The notes: generated from the sequence alone by a model not told the origin. A DNA stretch of 64,000 nt from Acetobacterium malicum subsp. dehalogenans DSM 11527 (GCF_000472665.1 NZ_AXAC01000024.1:17128-81127); one strand, 5' to 3'. Counted from the stretch's first letter, positions 42,175 through 51,685 are shown. Numbers and translations: made by a program.

Positions 42175-43770
42175 TTATTCACTTTCATTTTTCAGCCATG
42201 ATTTAAATAACTGAGCCGCAATTTCTGGATTTGTGGTTGCAAACTCTTTAATTTTTTCCTTTTTATCGTCTTTAAGGGGATGAATCGGTTCAATCGAGTC
42301 TAAACGCTCTGCTGCCAGAGCCCCAAACAATTCATCTGTTTCGGCATCTTCATCGGTAACAAAAGCTTCTTCTGCACCTTTCCCGCGTTTGCCCCGCTTC
42401 TTTTTCTTGTCCTTACCATCAGCCTTTTTCTTTTTACCGCGGGTCAAAACAAACAGCAGTATCAGCAACAGCAACAGTACACCAGCGCCGATCCCGCCAA
42501 ATACCAGTAAGCGTTCGGTGGTAAAGATTGGCTCTGCGACGGGTTCTTCTTCCGCCTGAACAAATTCAAAGTTACGGACGGTAACGCTCTGGGGAGTTAC
42601 CCCAGCCGCAAAAGCCACCAGTTGGACCAGGTTTTCCCGGGCTACCGGGGTCATTGCCGGATCATTAATGGCAATCCCAATCGACACGGTTTCAATGGCA
42701 GGATCCAGTTTTTCGGTTTGGGTTATTTCCTGACTCACGGAGTAGGTGGTGTTTTCATTAATCCCAGTGACAATTCCACCATTCGTTAAGGCATTCTGGG
42801 CATAGGTTGTGACATCCGTATTCCCAGTCGTTCCAGCAACTCCGCCCACGGTTCCGTCTTCATTGGAAATGGCCAGACTGGAGGACTCCTGATTAATGAC
42901 ACCGGAATTATCACCATCCGGTGACGGTGTATAAACTGTTGCTTCCTGTTTAACGGCATCGGTGTTAAGCGTTGCCGTTACGGATACCTTATATTGATCA
43001 GGATCATAAGGTCCATCTAAGACGTTATTCACTTTTTGGGTAAGATCATTTTCAATCGCCTTGGTCAGTTTCATCTTGGACTCGCCACCATTGGCAGCAG
43101 CCAAATTATTAACCAGATCATTTCCGTTACCATCGGTTAAGGCGATATTATCGGTGGTCAGACCAGCCACGGACTTAGCGACCAGATTCTGGATTCCCGA
43201 AATCTGTTCTTTTGATAAGGTACTCCCTGTTTCTAAATGAATGATCACCGATGCGGTGGTCGCTTCCGTTTCCTGCAAATAAAAAACATTCTCAGTCGGC
43301 ACCGAAATGGTTACAATAGCGTCACTAACCCCATCCAGGGTTTTAATACTGGCCCCAATCCGTTCCTGTAATTGCATGTTTTCATACTGTTTTCGCTCGT
43401 AATCAGTGGAAAGCATGCTGCTATTATCCTGGATAACATAATAGCTCAAGCCATTTTTAGGGTAACCCGCGGTTGCCAGCTCCATCCGGATCTGTGCCTC
43501 ATCCTCTTTCGGGACCATAATGTTGCCACCGGCATCAAGCTTGACATCCGCCTCCATCTCAGTCAGCGCCGCCATGATTTCAGTGGTTTCAGCCTGAGTC
43601 AGATCTTCAAAAAGGGGAACGTATTCTTTGTAATTTAATAGTGCTGTCAGGCCGATGGACGCCAATAAAACCAGGACCACCCCGCCAATCATCAAGATTT
43701 TGACTTTTTTGGATGTTCCGGTCCAGAAGTTTTTTATTTTTTCTAAAACGCCCTTAATTTTCTCATTCAT
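42175..43770 (-). CDS. fliF: Flagellar M-ring protein FliF
   Basis: 531 residues. First transmembrane segment at about 26-48, then the YscJ/FliF periplasmic domain (YVPLFEDLTQAETTEIMAAL; YPKNGLSYYVIQDNSSML). The ring-building motif region and a second transmembrane segment (about 447-467) follow, then a lysine-rich stretch and a FliG-binding C-terminus (TTNPEIAAQLFKSWL). It forms the MS ring at the membrane. The ATG overlaps the stop of the small ORF at 43763-43906. Confidence 0.96.
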   Translation of the reverse strand: MNEKIKGVLEKIKNFWTGTSKKVKILMIGGVVLVLLASIGLTALLNYKEYVPLFEDLTQAETTEIMAALTEMEADVKLDAGGNIMVPKEDEAQIRMELATAGYPKNGLSYYVIQDNSSMLSTDYERKQYENMQLQERIGASIKTLDGVSDAIVTISVPTENVFYLQETEATTASVIIHLETGSTLSKEQISGIQNLVAKSVAGLTTDNIALTDGNGNDLVNNLAAANGGESKMKLTKAIENDLTQKVNNVLDGPYDPDQYKVSVTATLNTDAVKQEATVYTPSPDGDNSGVINQESSSLAISNEDGTVGGVAGTTGNTDVTTYAQNALTNGGIVTGINENTTYSVSQEITQTEKLDPAIETVSIGIAINDPAMTPVARENLVQLVAFAAGVTPQSVTVRNFEFVQAEEEPVAEPIFTTERLLVFGGIGAGVLLLLLILLFVLTRGKKKKADGKDKKKKRGKRGKGAEEAFVTDEDAETDELFGALAAERLDSIEPIHPLKDDKKEKIKEFATTNPEIAAQLFKSWLKNESE

Positions 43771-43906
43771 CGTCTTTTTTCATCCATCCAAAATATTTTA
43801 TGTCAGTGATCTTTCTTAAATCTGTGCATTCAAACAAGGGATACTGATCATTAAACGAATTTTTCTGATCGATATCCTCAGCCAGTCTTAGATATTGTTT
43901 CGCCAC
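43763..43906 (-). CDS. Possible small protein between fliE and fliF
   Basis: A 47-codon frame starts with GTG at 43906 and ends with a TGA overlapping the fliF start region (GATGAATGA). Residues include FNDQYPLFECTDLRKITD, and the frame fills the whole gap between fliE and fliF. There is no strong ribosome-binding site; initiation could be coupled to fliE, which stops 9 bases earlier. No family recognised. It may be spurious. Confidence 0.3.
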   Translation of the reverse strand: MAKQYLRLAEDIDQKNSFNDQYPLFECTDLRKITDIKYFGWMKKDDE

Positions 43907-43914
43907 ACTCAAGT

Positions 43915-44235
43915 TTACAAGCCTGTGTTCATAACGGTCTGATAAGCCTCTAACACCTTATTGCGAAGTTGAACCATGGTTTGCAATGCAACATCTGCTT
44001 TGGCGGTATTAATCATCATGGTGTGCATATCATCCATATTGCCAATTGAAAGATTGTAGGCATCAACCTTAGTTGCTGCTTCCGTTTCTTCCACATTATT
44101 AATAACGTCCTGCAAGACATTTTTAAAATCTCCGGCAACACCGGTTTCCGCAGCTGTTGCCGCATTTGCGGCATTTCCGGCAACGGAGCTAATCCCTGTT
44201 GTGCCAATAATTGAATTCATGGGTACTATAAACAT
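43915..44235 (-). CDS. fliE: Flagellar hook-basal body protein FliE
   Basis: 106 residues, the usual length. The Ala/Thr-rich N-terminus is variable; the C-terminal half has the family pattern DMHTMMINTAKADVALQTMVQLRNKVLEAYQTVMN. It joins the MS ring to the proximal rod. AAAGGAG lies before the ATG; 12 bp after flgC. Confidence 0.93.
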   Translation of the reverse strand: MFIVPMNSIIGTTGISSVAGNAANAATAAETGVAGDFKNVLQDVINNVEETEAATKVDAYNLSIGNMDDMHTMMINTAKADVALQTMVQLRNKVLEAYQTVMNTGL

Positions 44236-44247
44236 AATTTTCTCCTT

Positions 44248-44685
44248 TTATCGGCCAATTTCCAGGGCCTTTAGCACAATTGATTTTGTGGCATTAAACG
44301 CCGTTACATTGGCTTCATAAGCCCGGCTGGCGCCCATGGCATCAGTCATTTCCTGAGCCGTGTTCACATTGGGATACATGACATAGCCCTCAGCATTGGC
44401 ATCAGGATGGGTTGGATCATAAACCGGCACTAACGCCGATGGGTCATCGATAACGGCCTCAACCTGGACCCCATCTTTTTGAACCACACCAGTGGCTGTT
44501 TTTAGGGCATCCTGAAAGGTTCCGGTACTGACACTACTCAAAACCGTCATTTTTCGACGATAGGGTTCCCCATCTTCGGTTCTGGTAACCTGGGCATTGG
44601 CAATGTTTTGGGCGATAATATCCAATCGATACTTTTGCGCCGTCATACCAGATCCTGAAATATTAAAAGAACTTAAGAAACTCAT
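44248..44685 (-). CDS. flgC: Flagellar basal-body rod protein FlgC
   Basis: 145 residues. N-terminal rod motif ISGSGMTAQKYRLDIIAQNIANAQ with the conserved ANxxT-like turn, DPSALVPVYDPTHPDANAEGYV in the middle and a C-terminal rod helix (MTDAMGASRAYEANVTAFNATKS). It is a proximal rod subunit. It starts 2 bp after flgB. Confidence 0.96.
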   Translation of the reverse strand: MSFLSSFNISGSGMTAQKYRLDIIAQNIANAQVTRTEDGEPYRRKMTVLSSVSTGTFQDALKTATGVVQKDGVQVEAVIDDPSALVPVYDPTHPDANAEGYVMYPNVNTAQEMTDAMGASRAYEANVTAFNATKSIVLKALEIGR

Positions 44686-44687
44686 TG

Positions 44688-45095
44688 CTATTTCCCTCCA
44701 TTAATTCCATATTTTAATCTTGAATAGGAATCGGTAACACCCCGAACCAGATAGTAATACTGCAATACCGACTTTGACATATCAATGTTTTCCGATTCCA
44801 GATCGACGTTGTTTTCATCCAACCGGCTGGACGTGGCGCCTTCGTAAACACTGATTTGGGAATCCTCAATGGATTGAATACTCTCCATTTTATCAAGAAA
44901 ACCGGTACTACTCGACTTGGAAGTCGTTTGAAGTTTGTTGATCTCAGCTTTTAATGAATCTTCAAAATTGACTTTAATCGCTTTATAACTCGGTGTTTCT
45001 GAATTAGCAATGTTATTGCTGGTAGCCTTTTGTCTTTGCCAGGTGCCATCCAGGGCTTTTTGATATAAGGCAGAGGTTATTGAATCACCAATCAT
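44688..45095 (-). CDS. flgB: Flagellar basal-body rod protein FlgB
   Basis: 135 residues. N-terminal LYQKALDGTWQRQKATSNNIANSETPSYKA is the rod-protein signature; the C-terminal helix follows ENIDMSKSVLQYYYLVRGVT. First gene of the flgB-flgC-fliE-fliF-fliG-fliH-fliI-fliJ run. GAAGGAGG precedes the ATG. The sigma-A-type promoter at 45233-45261 should drive it. Confidence 0.95.
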   Translation of the reverse strand: MIGDSITSALYQKALDGTWQRQKATSNNIANSETPSYKAIKVNFEDSLKAEINKLQTTSKSSSTGFLDKMESIQSIEDSQISVYEGATSSRLDENNVDLESENIDMSKSVLQYYYLVRGVTDSYSRLKYGINGGK

Positions 45096-45232
45096 TGTAT
45101 CCTCCTTCTTTCTTTATGCTGGTCTGATTGCCAGCCTGAATTATATTGTTTATTATTTCATACTTTTGTTAAAACCAAACCTTCTTGTAAGTCATTTTTA
45201 AATCGTATATTACAATAATATTGCATATTACC

Positions 45233-45261
45233 ATAATACCATAAGTTCTAAAAAACAACAA
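45233..45261 (-). promoter_or_regulatory. Sigma-A-type promoter of the flgB operon
   Basis: TTGTTG (45261-45256), 17 bp, TATTAT (45238-45233) on the minus strand, 138 bp upstream of flgB. The rest of the 45096-45464 gap is very AT-rich, with no ORF and no other clear element apart from the terminator at 45420. Confidence 0.6.
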
Positions 45262-45419
45262 ATAGATTTATGCGCTATTTTAGTTGGAATTAAGTTAGTT
45301 TTCTTTAATTATTTTTGAATTTTCACTAATTATTTGTTGAACAACCAAGCTTAAAGACAATAAATCAATATCATAATATTATCGTTTTATCAATGTAACT
45401 TATTATATTGCGTCACGCA

Positions 45420-45447
45420 AAAAAAAGCAACCATGGCTGCTTTTTTT
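45420..45447 (-). terminator. Terminator of the fliD-fliS-flgN-like operon
   Basis: AAAAAAAGCA / TGCTTTTTTT with an 8-nt loop, 18 bp past the last stop. Flanking A and T runs would let it work in both directions. Confidence 0.8.
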
Positions 45448-45464
45448 AAGGTATTGCACACTAT

Positions 45465-45860
45465 TTATTTTTTTGCATCCAGAAATGTCCCATAGCTTGG
45501 CGTCAAACTGATTTCATAATCGGCCACTTTCTGATTCTGTTGGTTTTTCTTTAATTCCTGCAGGGTCTTCTGCTGTTCGGCTTTAATCAGATGAATACAG
45601 TTTTTATCAAGATCAAGAATCAATTTCACCAGATTATCGATCTGATTTTTCTGTTCCAAACTGCAGCCATTACCACTGCCATTTTCACAAATTTTCAATT
45701 CCAGCTTTTGTAGTTTAACAATCAGTTCATCCCGTTCTTCCAGTATAGCAGCAAGCGATTCCCAGTCTTCAATCTTACTGATAATCTCTTCGCCCTTTTC
45801 CACATAGTCTTTTAAAATTTGAATTTTTTCCTGACAAAATTCGGATGGCTGTTCATTCAT
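45465..45860 (-). CDS. Probable flagellar chaperone, FlgN/FliT-like
   Basis: 131 residues, all helical. A heptad-like pattern with ILEERDELIVKLQKLE near residues 39-54 resembles FlgN/FliT-type export chaperones, and the C-terminal tail ends LTPSYGTFLDAKK. It starts one base after fliS. In Firmicutes this position after fliD-fliS is usually FliT-like or FlgN-like, so it may bind FliD or hook-associated proteins. Sequence identity to either family is weak by eye. Confidence 0.65.
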   Translation of the reverse strand: MNEQPSEFCQEKIQILKDYVEKGEEIISKIEDWESLAAILEERDELIVKLQKLELKICENGSGNGCSLEQKNQIDNLVKLILDLDKNCIHLIKAEQQKTLQELKKNQQNQKVADYEISLTPSYGTFLDAKK

Positions 45861-45861
45861 T

Positions 45862-46254
45862 TTAAAGTCCTCGAGGTTTTATTGAATTATTTATTTTTTC
45901 GGCTTCTTTAAAAGAATCTTTCAAATCTCTGATTAAAGACCAAAGATCATTCATCAGTTGAAGATCCCGACTTACACCAACCTCGCCTAGCTTTGTATGG
46001 ATAAACCCATACATTTCATTAAGCTCAATAGAAATCGGATATTGCATATCCAAAGACAGATTTAAAGAAGAAATAATCTTTTGACATTTTCCGATAGCAT
46101 TAAAAGCTTTCACGTTTTCTTCACGCTCAGTAAACAGTATGGCCATTTTCAGTTGTTTTGTGGCTTCTTCAAAAAGTTTCACCACCACTTCGCCTTTTGA
46201 TAAACTTTCAATGGCATATCTTTTGGACTCCTGATAAGCATTTGCATATTGCAT
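45862..46254 (-). CDS. fliS: Flagellin export chaperone FliS
   Basis: 130 residues. N-terminal ANAYQESKRYAIESLSKGEVVVKLFEEATKQL is the FliS pattern, and the four-helix body contains YGFIHTKLGEVGVSRDLQLMNDLWSLIRDLKDSF. It keeps flagellin from assembling in the cytoplasm. AAAGGAGG lies upstream. Co-transcribed with fliD; no flagellin gene is in the window. Confidence 0.93.
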   Translation of the reverse strand: MQYANAYQESKRYAIESLSKGEVVVKLFEEATKQLKMAILFTEREENVKAFNAIGKCQKIISSLNLSLDMQYPISIELNEMYGFIHTKLGEVGVSRDLQLMNDLWSLIRDLKDSFKEAEKINNSIKPRGL

Positions 46255-46291
46255 GACAATTCCTCCTTTCTATCAATGATACCGATCTCGC

Positions 46292-48196
46292 TTATGCCCC
46301 AGATGAAAATTGTGTAAGAATTGAACTTTGGTTATTCAATTGCTGCAAAGCAGTTTCCAAAGCTGAAAACTTATTCCAATAGTAAGTTTCCTGGTCCTTT
46401 AATTTCGTTTTTAAATCGTTGATGCTCTTATTTGTTTTTGTTATATTATCATAAATGCTATTTTCTGTATTAGATAGCGTCGAGTCATAACCAGCCATTT
46501 CAATTAAAGAGCCTCGCGTTCCTTTAACGCCGGATGTTTTAGCTGCACTGTTAATAATATTATTCAGTTGTTGCGCCAAACCAGTGTCGGCCGTCGTAAA
46601 TAATTCCTGAATGGCATTTCCCTTTGTTTCAATGGCTTCGGTGAGCTTATCCTCATCGATTTTCAACTTGCCATTTTCAGCATAACCAGCAGATGTAATA
46701 CCAAGATCATATAGGCTGATTCCACCTTTTACAGCACTTCCATATATCATTGTCTGCATCTGGCTAGCAATACCTTTTATCAGCGGATCACTCCGTAAAA
46801 GCCCAACCTTTGCCTTCTTTTCCCATGCTTCAATTTCTTTTTCGCTCATATCTGCCTTTTGTTCTTCGGTCAACGGCGGATACTTAGCGTCATAATCTTC
46901 CTTCACCAATTTGTTCATGGTTTCAATCATACTATTATAGTCATTAACGAAGTTTGTAATTTTTTCTTTCAGGCTGGTTGCATCAGCCTTAGAGGTCACT
47001 GTAATCGCATCGGCTGATAATTCCTTGAGCTCAAGTTTCACTCCATCGACATCAACTGTATTTGATGTTCTGATTATCTCCTTGCCATTAACCGACAGTA
47101 TGGCATTTTTACCGAGTGTTTCAGTTGCCCCGGTACCGCCAACGCCGGTTGTCAAACCAAGTGCCGTCATCAGATTCCCATTTCCCGGGGTTTCTGTGAT
47201 GTTAATGTTATCGCCTGCGCCACTGTTTTTGGCAGTCATGGTAAACTGATCGCTAATGGATGAATAGGTCAGGTTCACGCCAGCTTCGCTGGCATTTATT
47301 TTACTCATAACAGACGATAAACTCTCAGTTTTAGCAAATTCAAAATCAATTGAATTGATGGTAAGTTTCACTTTTCCGTCAGCTCCCGGAACAAGCGCAT
47401 TGGTAAACTTCAAATCTTCCAGCGACATACTTGTGGTCATTTTATTGGACTGCTTGTCTTCCAGTCCCAGGTAGCCCAACGTTGCGGTATCATCGTTTAA
47501 TGCATGGATTGACAAAGTTGAGCCCTCTGTCGCATTAAAAGATAGTTGATCTCCCGCTAAATCAACCTCGACCAATGGATTCGTTGCATCTTTTTTCCCA
47601 AAGGCAGTTGTTATTTTTGCTTGCAGTGCTTCTTTAAAGGACGAGCCCCCAACTGCATTAACAAAGGCCTGATCGAGGGTAATCGTTTTAACAGTACCAT
47701 CCAGTTTCATCAAAAATGATTTGCTGTTCGTTACATCAATGCCGGTTAGCAATGACGCCTGATTTAAGGTGCCACTTAAGGGTTTGGATACACCTTCGTC
47801 ACTCTTTATTGTCTGATTAGTCGCCAATTGAGTAATGGCATTAATCGTTATCGATCCCGCTGATGCCGCACTCGTAGTAGATGCCGCAACCTTTGTTGAG
47901 GAAGAAGTTGCGCTGACTGAACTAAACATCGCCGCACTTCTGAAATTTGTAGTCGATAATACATCCAGATACTTACTTTGAAATTCTTTAAGAATTTTTG
48001 AAACGTTACGATATGATGTTTGCTTCCATTCCAATTTTTGTATATTCTGCTCTTGTTTCGTAATCTTCGAACGACTGGCACTTGTCAGGCTTTCGACCAA
48101 AGAATCCGTATCCAGGCCAGAAACCAAGCCAGCCATTCCGGTTTTGGCTGACAACGTTGATAATGTACTTGTTGATGAATTTACTGAAGTTGCCAT
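46292..48196 (-). CDS. fliD: Flagellar filament capping protein FliD
   Basis: 634 residues. The N-terminal FliD_N domain has GMAGLVSGLDTDSLVESL and KITKQEQNIQKLEWKQTSYRN. The variable middle is rich in Ser, Thr and Gly. The C-terminal FliD_C domain has LKEKITNFVNDYNSMIETMNKL, and the tail coiled coil ends NQSSILTQFSSGA. It caps the filament and helps flagellin fold. Driven by the sigma-D-type promoter at 48285-48311. Confidence 0.95.
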   Translation of the reverse strand: MATSVNSSTSTLSTLSAKTGMAGLVSGLDTDSLVESLTSASRSKITKQEQNIQKLEWKQTSYRNVSKILKEFQSKYLDVLSTTNFRSAAMFSSVSATSSSTKVAASTTSAASAGSITINAITQLATNQTIKSDEGVSKPLSGTLNQASLLTGIDVTNSKSFLMKLDGTVKTITLDQAFVNAVGGSSFKEALQAKITTAFGKKDATNPLVEVDLAGDQLSFNATEGSTLSIHALNDDTATLGYLGLEDKQSNKMTTSMSLEDLKFTNALVPGADGKVKLTINSIDFEFAKTESLSSVMSKINASEAGVNLTYSSISDQFTMTAKNSGAGDNINITETPGNGNLMTALGLTTGVGGTGATETLGKNAILSVNGKEIIRTSNTVDVDGVKLELKELSADAITVTSKADATSLKEKITNFVNDYNSMIETMNKLVKEDYDAKYPPLTEEQKADMSEKEIEAWEKKAKVGLLRSDPLIKGIASQMQTMIYGSAVKGGISLYDLGITSAGYAENGKLKIDEDKLTEAIETKGNAIQELFTTADTGLAQQLNNIINSAAKTSGVKGTRGSLIEMAGYDSTLSNTENSIYDNITKTNKSINDLKTKLKDQETYYWNKFSALETALQQLNNQSSILTQFSSGA

Positions 48197-48284
48197 TTTC
48201 TATCCCTCCAAACTTAATTTTTTAATCACTTTATTTTTCTGTTATAGTTTTAGTTTTTTATCGTTTTTTTGTTCGTTACATGAT

Positions 48285-48311
48285 ATATCGTCCCCTGTCA
48301 AAAAAACTTTA
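48285..48311 (-). promoter_or_regulatory. Sigma-D (sigma-28) type promoter of fliD
   Basis: TAAA (48311-48308), 15 bp, GACGATAT (48292-48285) on the minus strand. The Firmicutes SigD consensus is TAAA-N15-GCCGATAT, so 11 of 12 bases match at the ideal spacing. The TAAA overlaps the cheR stop codon. Confidence 0.8.
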
Positions 48312-49121
48312 GCCTTCTTTTTGATAAATAGACGGTTTTACATATTTAAAAGAATGATCAACCGATGCCAGCGACTCACTTTGTCCAATGAAAAAGTAGC
48401 CCCCCGGCAGCAACGCATCATAAAATTTCTGAACAACGTCGTTTTTTGTGGGTTTATCAAAATAAATCATCACATTTCGGCAAAATATCGCATGAAAGGG
48501 TTTTTTAAACTGGAACCGGGCCAGCAGATTAAAGTTTCGATAAGCGACCCCTTTTCTGATCGGGTCCGTAACCGACAAATACTCTTCATCGTAATCCATA
48601 AAATATTTCCGCTTCCATTCCATGGGAATCTTAGAGAGCTCTTCCTTGGAGTAAACCCCGGATTTAGCAGTCATTAAGACCTTGTCTGAAATGTCAGATG
48701 CCAGGATGGTACTCTCCCATGAGTTTACCTTACTGCCTAAATAATCATGGGTAATCATGGCCAGCGTATAGGGTTCCTGGCCCGAAGAGCAGCCAGCACT
48801 CCAAACCCGCAGATCTTTGGTTTTGGTTGTTTCGTCCACCCAAGGAAGAACCTGTTGTTTGTAGAAATCAAAATGTTCGCTTTCCCGTAAAAAATAGGTA
48901 TGATTGGTGGTCAGCTTATTAATGAGCACACTGATTTCATCGTTCTTTTTATCGTTTTTTACATACTCAAAATAATCCATATAGTTGTCATAACCCAGTT
49001 GGGAAACATAGTGACTCAAGCGCCCCTCAATCAGGTGTCGCTTTTTTCGTAAATCAACACCGTAGTTGGAATGCACGTAGGTTGTGATCGCCTGAAATTC
49101 GTCTTCCTTAAGTTTTATCAT
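48309..49121 (-). CDS. cheR: Chemotaxis protein methyltransferase
   Basis: 270 residues. A helical N-terminal CheR domain is followed by the SAM-binding domain with RVWSAGCSSGQEPYTLAM (about residue 107), ILASDISDKVLM and AIFCRNVMIYFDK. It methylates glutamates of chemoreceptors. GAGGTAAG precedes the ATG. It lies 45 bp after cheA; fliD follows from its own promoter. Confidence 0.95.
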   Translation of the reverse strand: MIKLKEDEFQAITTYVHSNYGVDLRKKRHLIEGRLSHYVSQLGYDNYMDYFEYVKNDKKNDEISVLINKLTTNHTYFLRESEHFDFYKQQVLPWVDETTKTKDLRVWSAGCSSGQEPYTLAMITHDYLGSKVNSWESTILASDISDKVLMTAKSGVYSKEELSKIPMEWKRKYFMDYDEEYLSVTDPIRKGVAYRNFNLLARFQFKKPFHAIFCRNVMIYFDKPTKNDVVQKFYDALLPGGYFFIGQSESLASVDHSFKYVKPSIYQKEG

Positions 49122-49166
49122 TTTCTTACCTCATAAGTTTATCTTTAAACTAATCTTAAATTTATT

Positions 49167-51308
49167 CTAGTAGTGGTCTAAAATAGCCGGGATATCAACA
49201 ATCAGACTGATGCTGCCATTTCCTAAAATCGTACAACCGGCAATCCCTGAGTTTTTAATTGAATAATGATTCAGGTACTTGGGAATCGGCTTAACAACGA
49301 TCTGATGTTTCTTAATCAGATCATCCATAAACAGGCAGGCAAATGTATCGCCAGAATCCACCAGCATTAAAATACCATCTTCAATATGCGTTTCGCACTT
49401 TTTATCTTCAAAAATATCATGAAGGCGAATCAGTGGATAACATACCCCACGAATCATAACCATTTCGTTGTTGTCCGGATCTTTAATCAACTGGTTGGAA
49501 GTAATCTTAAATGTTTCCCGAATATTGCTGATCGGGATTTCATAAATGTCTTCCCCAACCAGAACTTCCATCCCGGAAATAATCGATAAAGTCAAAGGAA
49601 TTTTCAGGAAAATATTGGTACCCGATCCTTTTTCACTTTCGATGGAAATCGATCCGCCAACCTTTTCGATGTTCTTCTTGACCACATCCATCCCAACTCC
49701 ACGTCCCGAAAACTCAGTAACCGTTTCTTTGGTAGAGAAACCTGGGGCCATGATCAGATTGAGAATTTCTTTTTCGGAATATTCTTCTTCTGGTTTGACC
49801 AACAATTTTTTCTCTTTGGCTTTTTCCAGTATCCCTGCCGGATCGAGACCTTTGCCATCATCACTGACCGAAATAATAATATCGCCACCAACATTCTGAG
49901 CTGATAGAATGACCTTGCCAACCGGGTTTTTCCCGACAGCAATTCGTTCTTCAGCACTTTCAAGGCCATGATCCATGGCATTTCGCACCAGATGCATCAG
50001 CGGATCGGCAATTCCATCGATGATGGTTTTGTCAACCTCGGTACTTTCACCCATCGTGATGAATTCAACTTCTTTTTTCAGCTTTTTGCCAACGTCTCGA
50101 ACAATCCGTTGCATTTTTTTGAAGGTACCAGCAATTGGAATCATCCGGATCGACATGACGATGTCCTGTAATTCATCGGTCAGTTTCTGCAATTGGGTCG
50201 AGGCTTTTTCAAAACTCTCATCCCGTTTGCCTTCCATCCCAACGCTGCCAAAGACCATCGATTCGGTAATAACGATCTCACCAATCAGATTCATCAGCGT
50301 ATCCAGCTTATTCAGATCGACGCTGATAAGATTTTGGACGTTATTTTTTTGCTTATTCGCATCATTGACTTTTTCCGGCGCTTTTTTACCGATCTCAGCA
50401 ACCTCAGGTTTTGCCTCAATTTCCAGTTCCGCAACTTCTTCCTGGGAACAATCGAGAAATTCAATGCTTTTAACCGATAGAATACTTAAAGCGATATTTT
50501 CGATCGTCTGTTTGTCGGCCTTTGTTTCAACATGACAATAGAAACCATTCTTCAAGATAATCCCAGCCGCTTCCGGATTATTATTCAATTGCTCCGGAAT
50601 CGTTTTTGATACCTTGCCGATAGATTCCAGTTTGTTAACCAGCATAAACGCGCGGATGTTTTCCATTTGCGAGTCTTCATTAAAGCGGGTATGGATGCAA
50701 TAAACATTCGGTTTTTCATTGGTCAAAACGAAGTCAGCAGGTTCTTCAGATAGCTCACTATCGTCATTGACAAGCTCATCAAAACTCATATCACCAAACA
50801 AATCATCTTCAACTGTCGTTTCCAACACTGTTGATGCATCATCATCCGAAGATCCGATGATTTCTGCCTGCGCTTTTACAGCGGGATCCTGCGATAATCC
50901 TTTGATCCGATTTAAAAACGCATCTGTTTCGACAATTAATTCTTCATTTTCATCCAACAGGGTTTCGTTATTTTTTATTTTCTCAACTTCACCTTTTAAA
51001 AATGTCGAGAAGTTGAGAACTAGATCCATCAAATCCCCGAAGTCCTCCTGCTTGATTCCGTTTTCCCGAATTACGAAAAACAGATCCTCCAACTTATGTG
51101 AGGAATGGGCCAGCATATCAAATTCCATCATCGCTGAAGAGCCTTTTATGGTATGCATAATCCGGAAGATTTCATTAATGTCATCCGGTGTCAGTTCCGC
51201 ATTGTCTTCAGATTGAAGTAAAATTTCCTCTAATTGATCAAGCAGTGTTTCCGATTCAAAAATATACATCTCTAAAATGGAATCATTTCCAGAATCATAA
51301 TTACTCAT
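49167..51308 (-). CDS. cheA: Chemotaxis histidine kinase
   Basis: 713 residues from the ATG at 51308, which has AAAGGATGG at the right distance. The HPt domain has the phospho-His in RIMHTIKGSSAMMEF (about residue 51). A P2-like CheY/CheB-binding segment lies at about 200-300 and the P3 dimer helix contains LNKLDTLMNLIGEIVITES. The ATPase domain has LMHLVRNAMDHGLE, SVSDDGKGLDP and GFSTKETVTEFSGRGVGMDVV, and a CheW-like P5 domain follows. It passes receptor signals to CheY and CheB. No cheW or cheY is in the window. Clustered with cheR. Confidence 0.96.
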   Translation of the reverse strand: MSNYDSGNDSILEMYIFESETLLDQLEEILLQSEDNAELTPDDINEIFRIMHTIKGSSAMMEFDMLAHSSHKLEDLFFVIRENGIKQEDFGDLMDLVLNFSTFLKGEVEKIKNNETLLDENEELIVETDAFLNRIKGLSQDPAVKAQAEIIGSSDDDASTVLETTVEDDLFGDMSFDELVNDDSELSEEPADFVLTNEKPNVYCIHTRFNEDSQMENIRAFMLVNKLESIGKVSKTIPEQLNNNPEAAGIILKNGFYCHVETKADKQTIENIALSILSVKSIEFLDCSQEEVAELEIEAKPEVAEIGKKAPEKVNDANKQKNNVQNLISVDLNKLDTLMNLIGEIVITESMVFGSVGMEGKRDESFEKASTQLQKLTDELQDIVMSIRMIPIAGTFKKMQRIVRDVGKKLKKEVEFITMGESTEVDKTIIDGIADPLMHLVRNAMDHGLESAEERIAVGKNPVGKVILSAQNVGGDIIISVSDDGKGLDPAGILEKAKEKKLLVKPEEEYSEKEILNLIMAPGFSTKETVTEFSGRGVGMDVVKKNIEKVGGSISIESEKGSGTNIFLKIPLTLSIISGMEVLVGEDIYEIPISNIRETFKITSNQLIKDPDNNEMVMIRGVCYPLIRLHDIFEDKKCETHIEDGILMLVDSGDTFACLFMDDLIKKHQIVVKPIPKYLNHYSIKNSGIAGCTILGNGSISLIVDIPAILDHY

Positions 51309-51352
51309 TTTGTCCATCCTTTATATACACGAAATTTTTATCTTATTTTATT

Positions 51353-51382
51353 ATATCGGCTTTTTGTATTAAATGCACTTTA
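51353..51382 (-). promoter_or_regulatory. Possible sigma-D promoter of cheA
   Basis: A perfect SigD -10, GCCGATAT, at 51360-51353 on the minus strand. The nearest TAAA (51382-51379) is 18 bp away instead of 15, so the -35 is doubtful. An overlapping TATAAT (51355-51350) could also be read by sigma-A. Confidence 0.5.
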
Positions 51383-51579
51383 TTTTTTTATCTCTTATAA
51401 TATACCCCAAGTTACAGGACTTTATCAGCCTAAGCGATGTAATTTTCATCTAAATTCCGAGCATTAAATTATTCATCTTTTATTATATCGACAAAATCAG
51501 GAGATTCCTTAGAACTATCTAAAATACTAAACAAAACTTGATCGATTCTGATCTACTTTTAAAATCAATTCTGAAATGA

Positions 51580-51608
51580 TTGATTATCTTTTGCTAATAC
51601 AGTATAAT
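51580..51608 (+). promoter_or_regulatory. Sigma-A promoter of the ylqG/ylqH-like pair
   Basis: TTGATT (51580-51585), 17 bp, TATAAT (51603-51608). It is 78 bp upstream of the TTG start at 51686. The remaining part of the 51309-51685 gap between divergent genes shows no ORF. Confidence 0.65.
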
Positions 51609-51685
51609 CTAAACATTAAGTAACGTATGATCACCATTCGTTTACCCGCAAATTTATCTTAGCACAAATAGAAAGGAGCTCTCTG

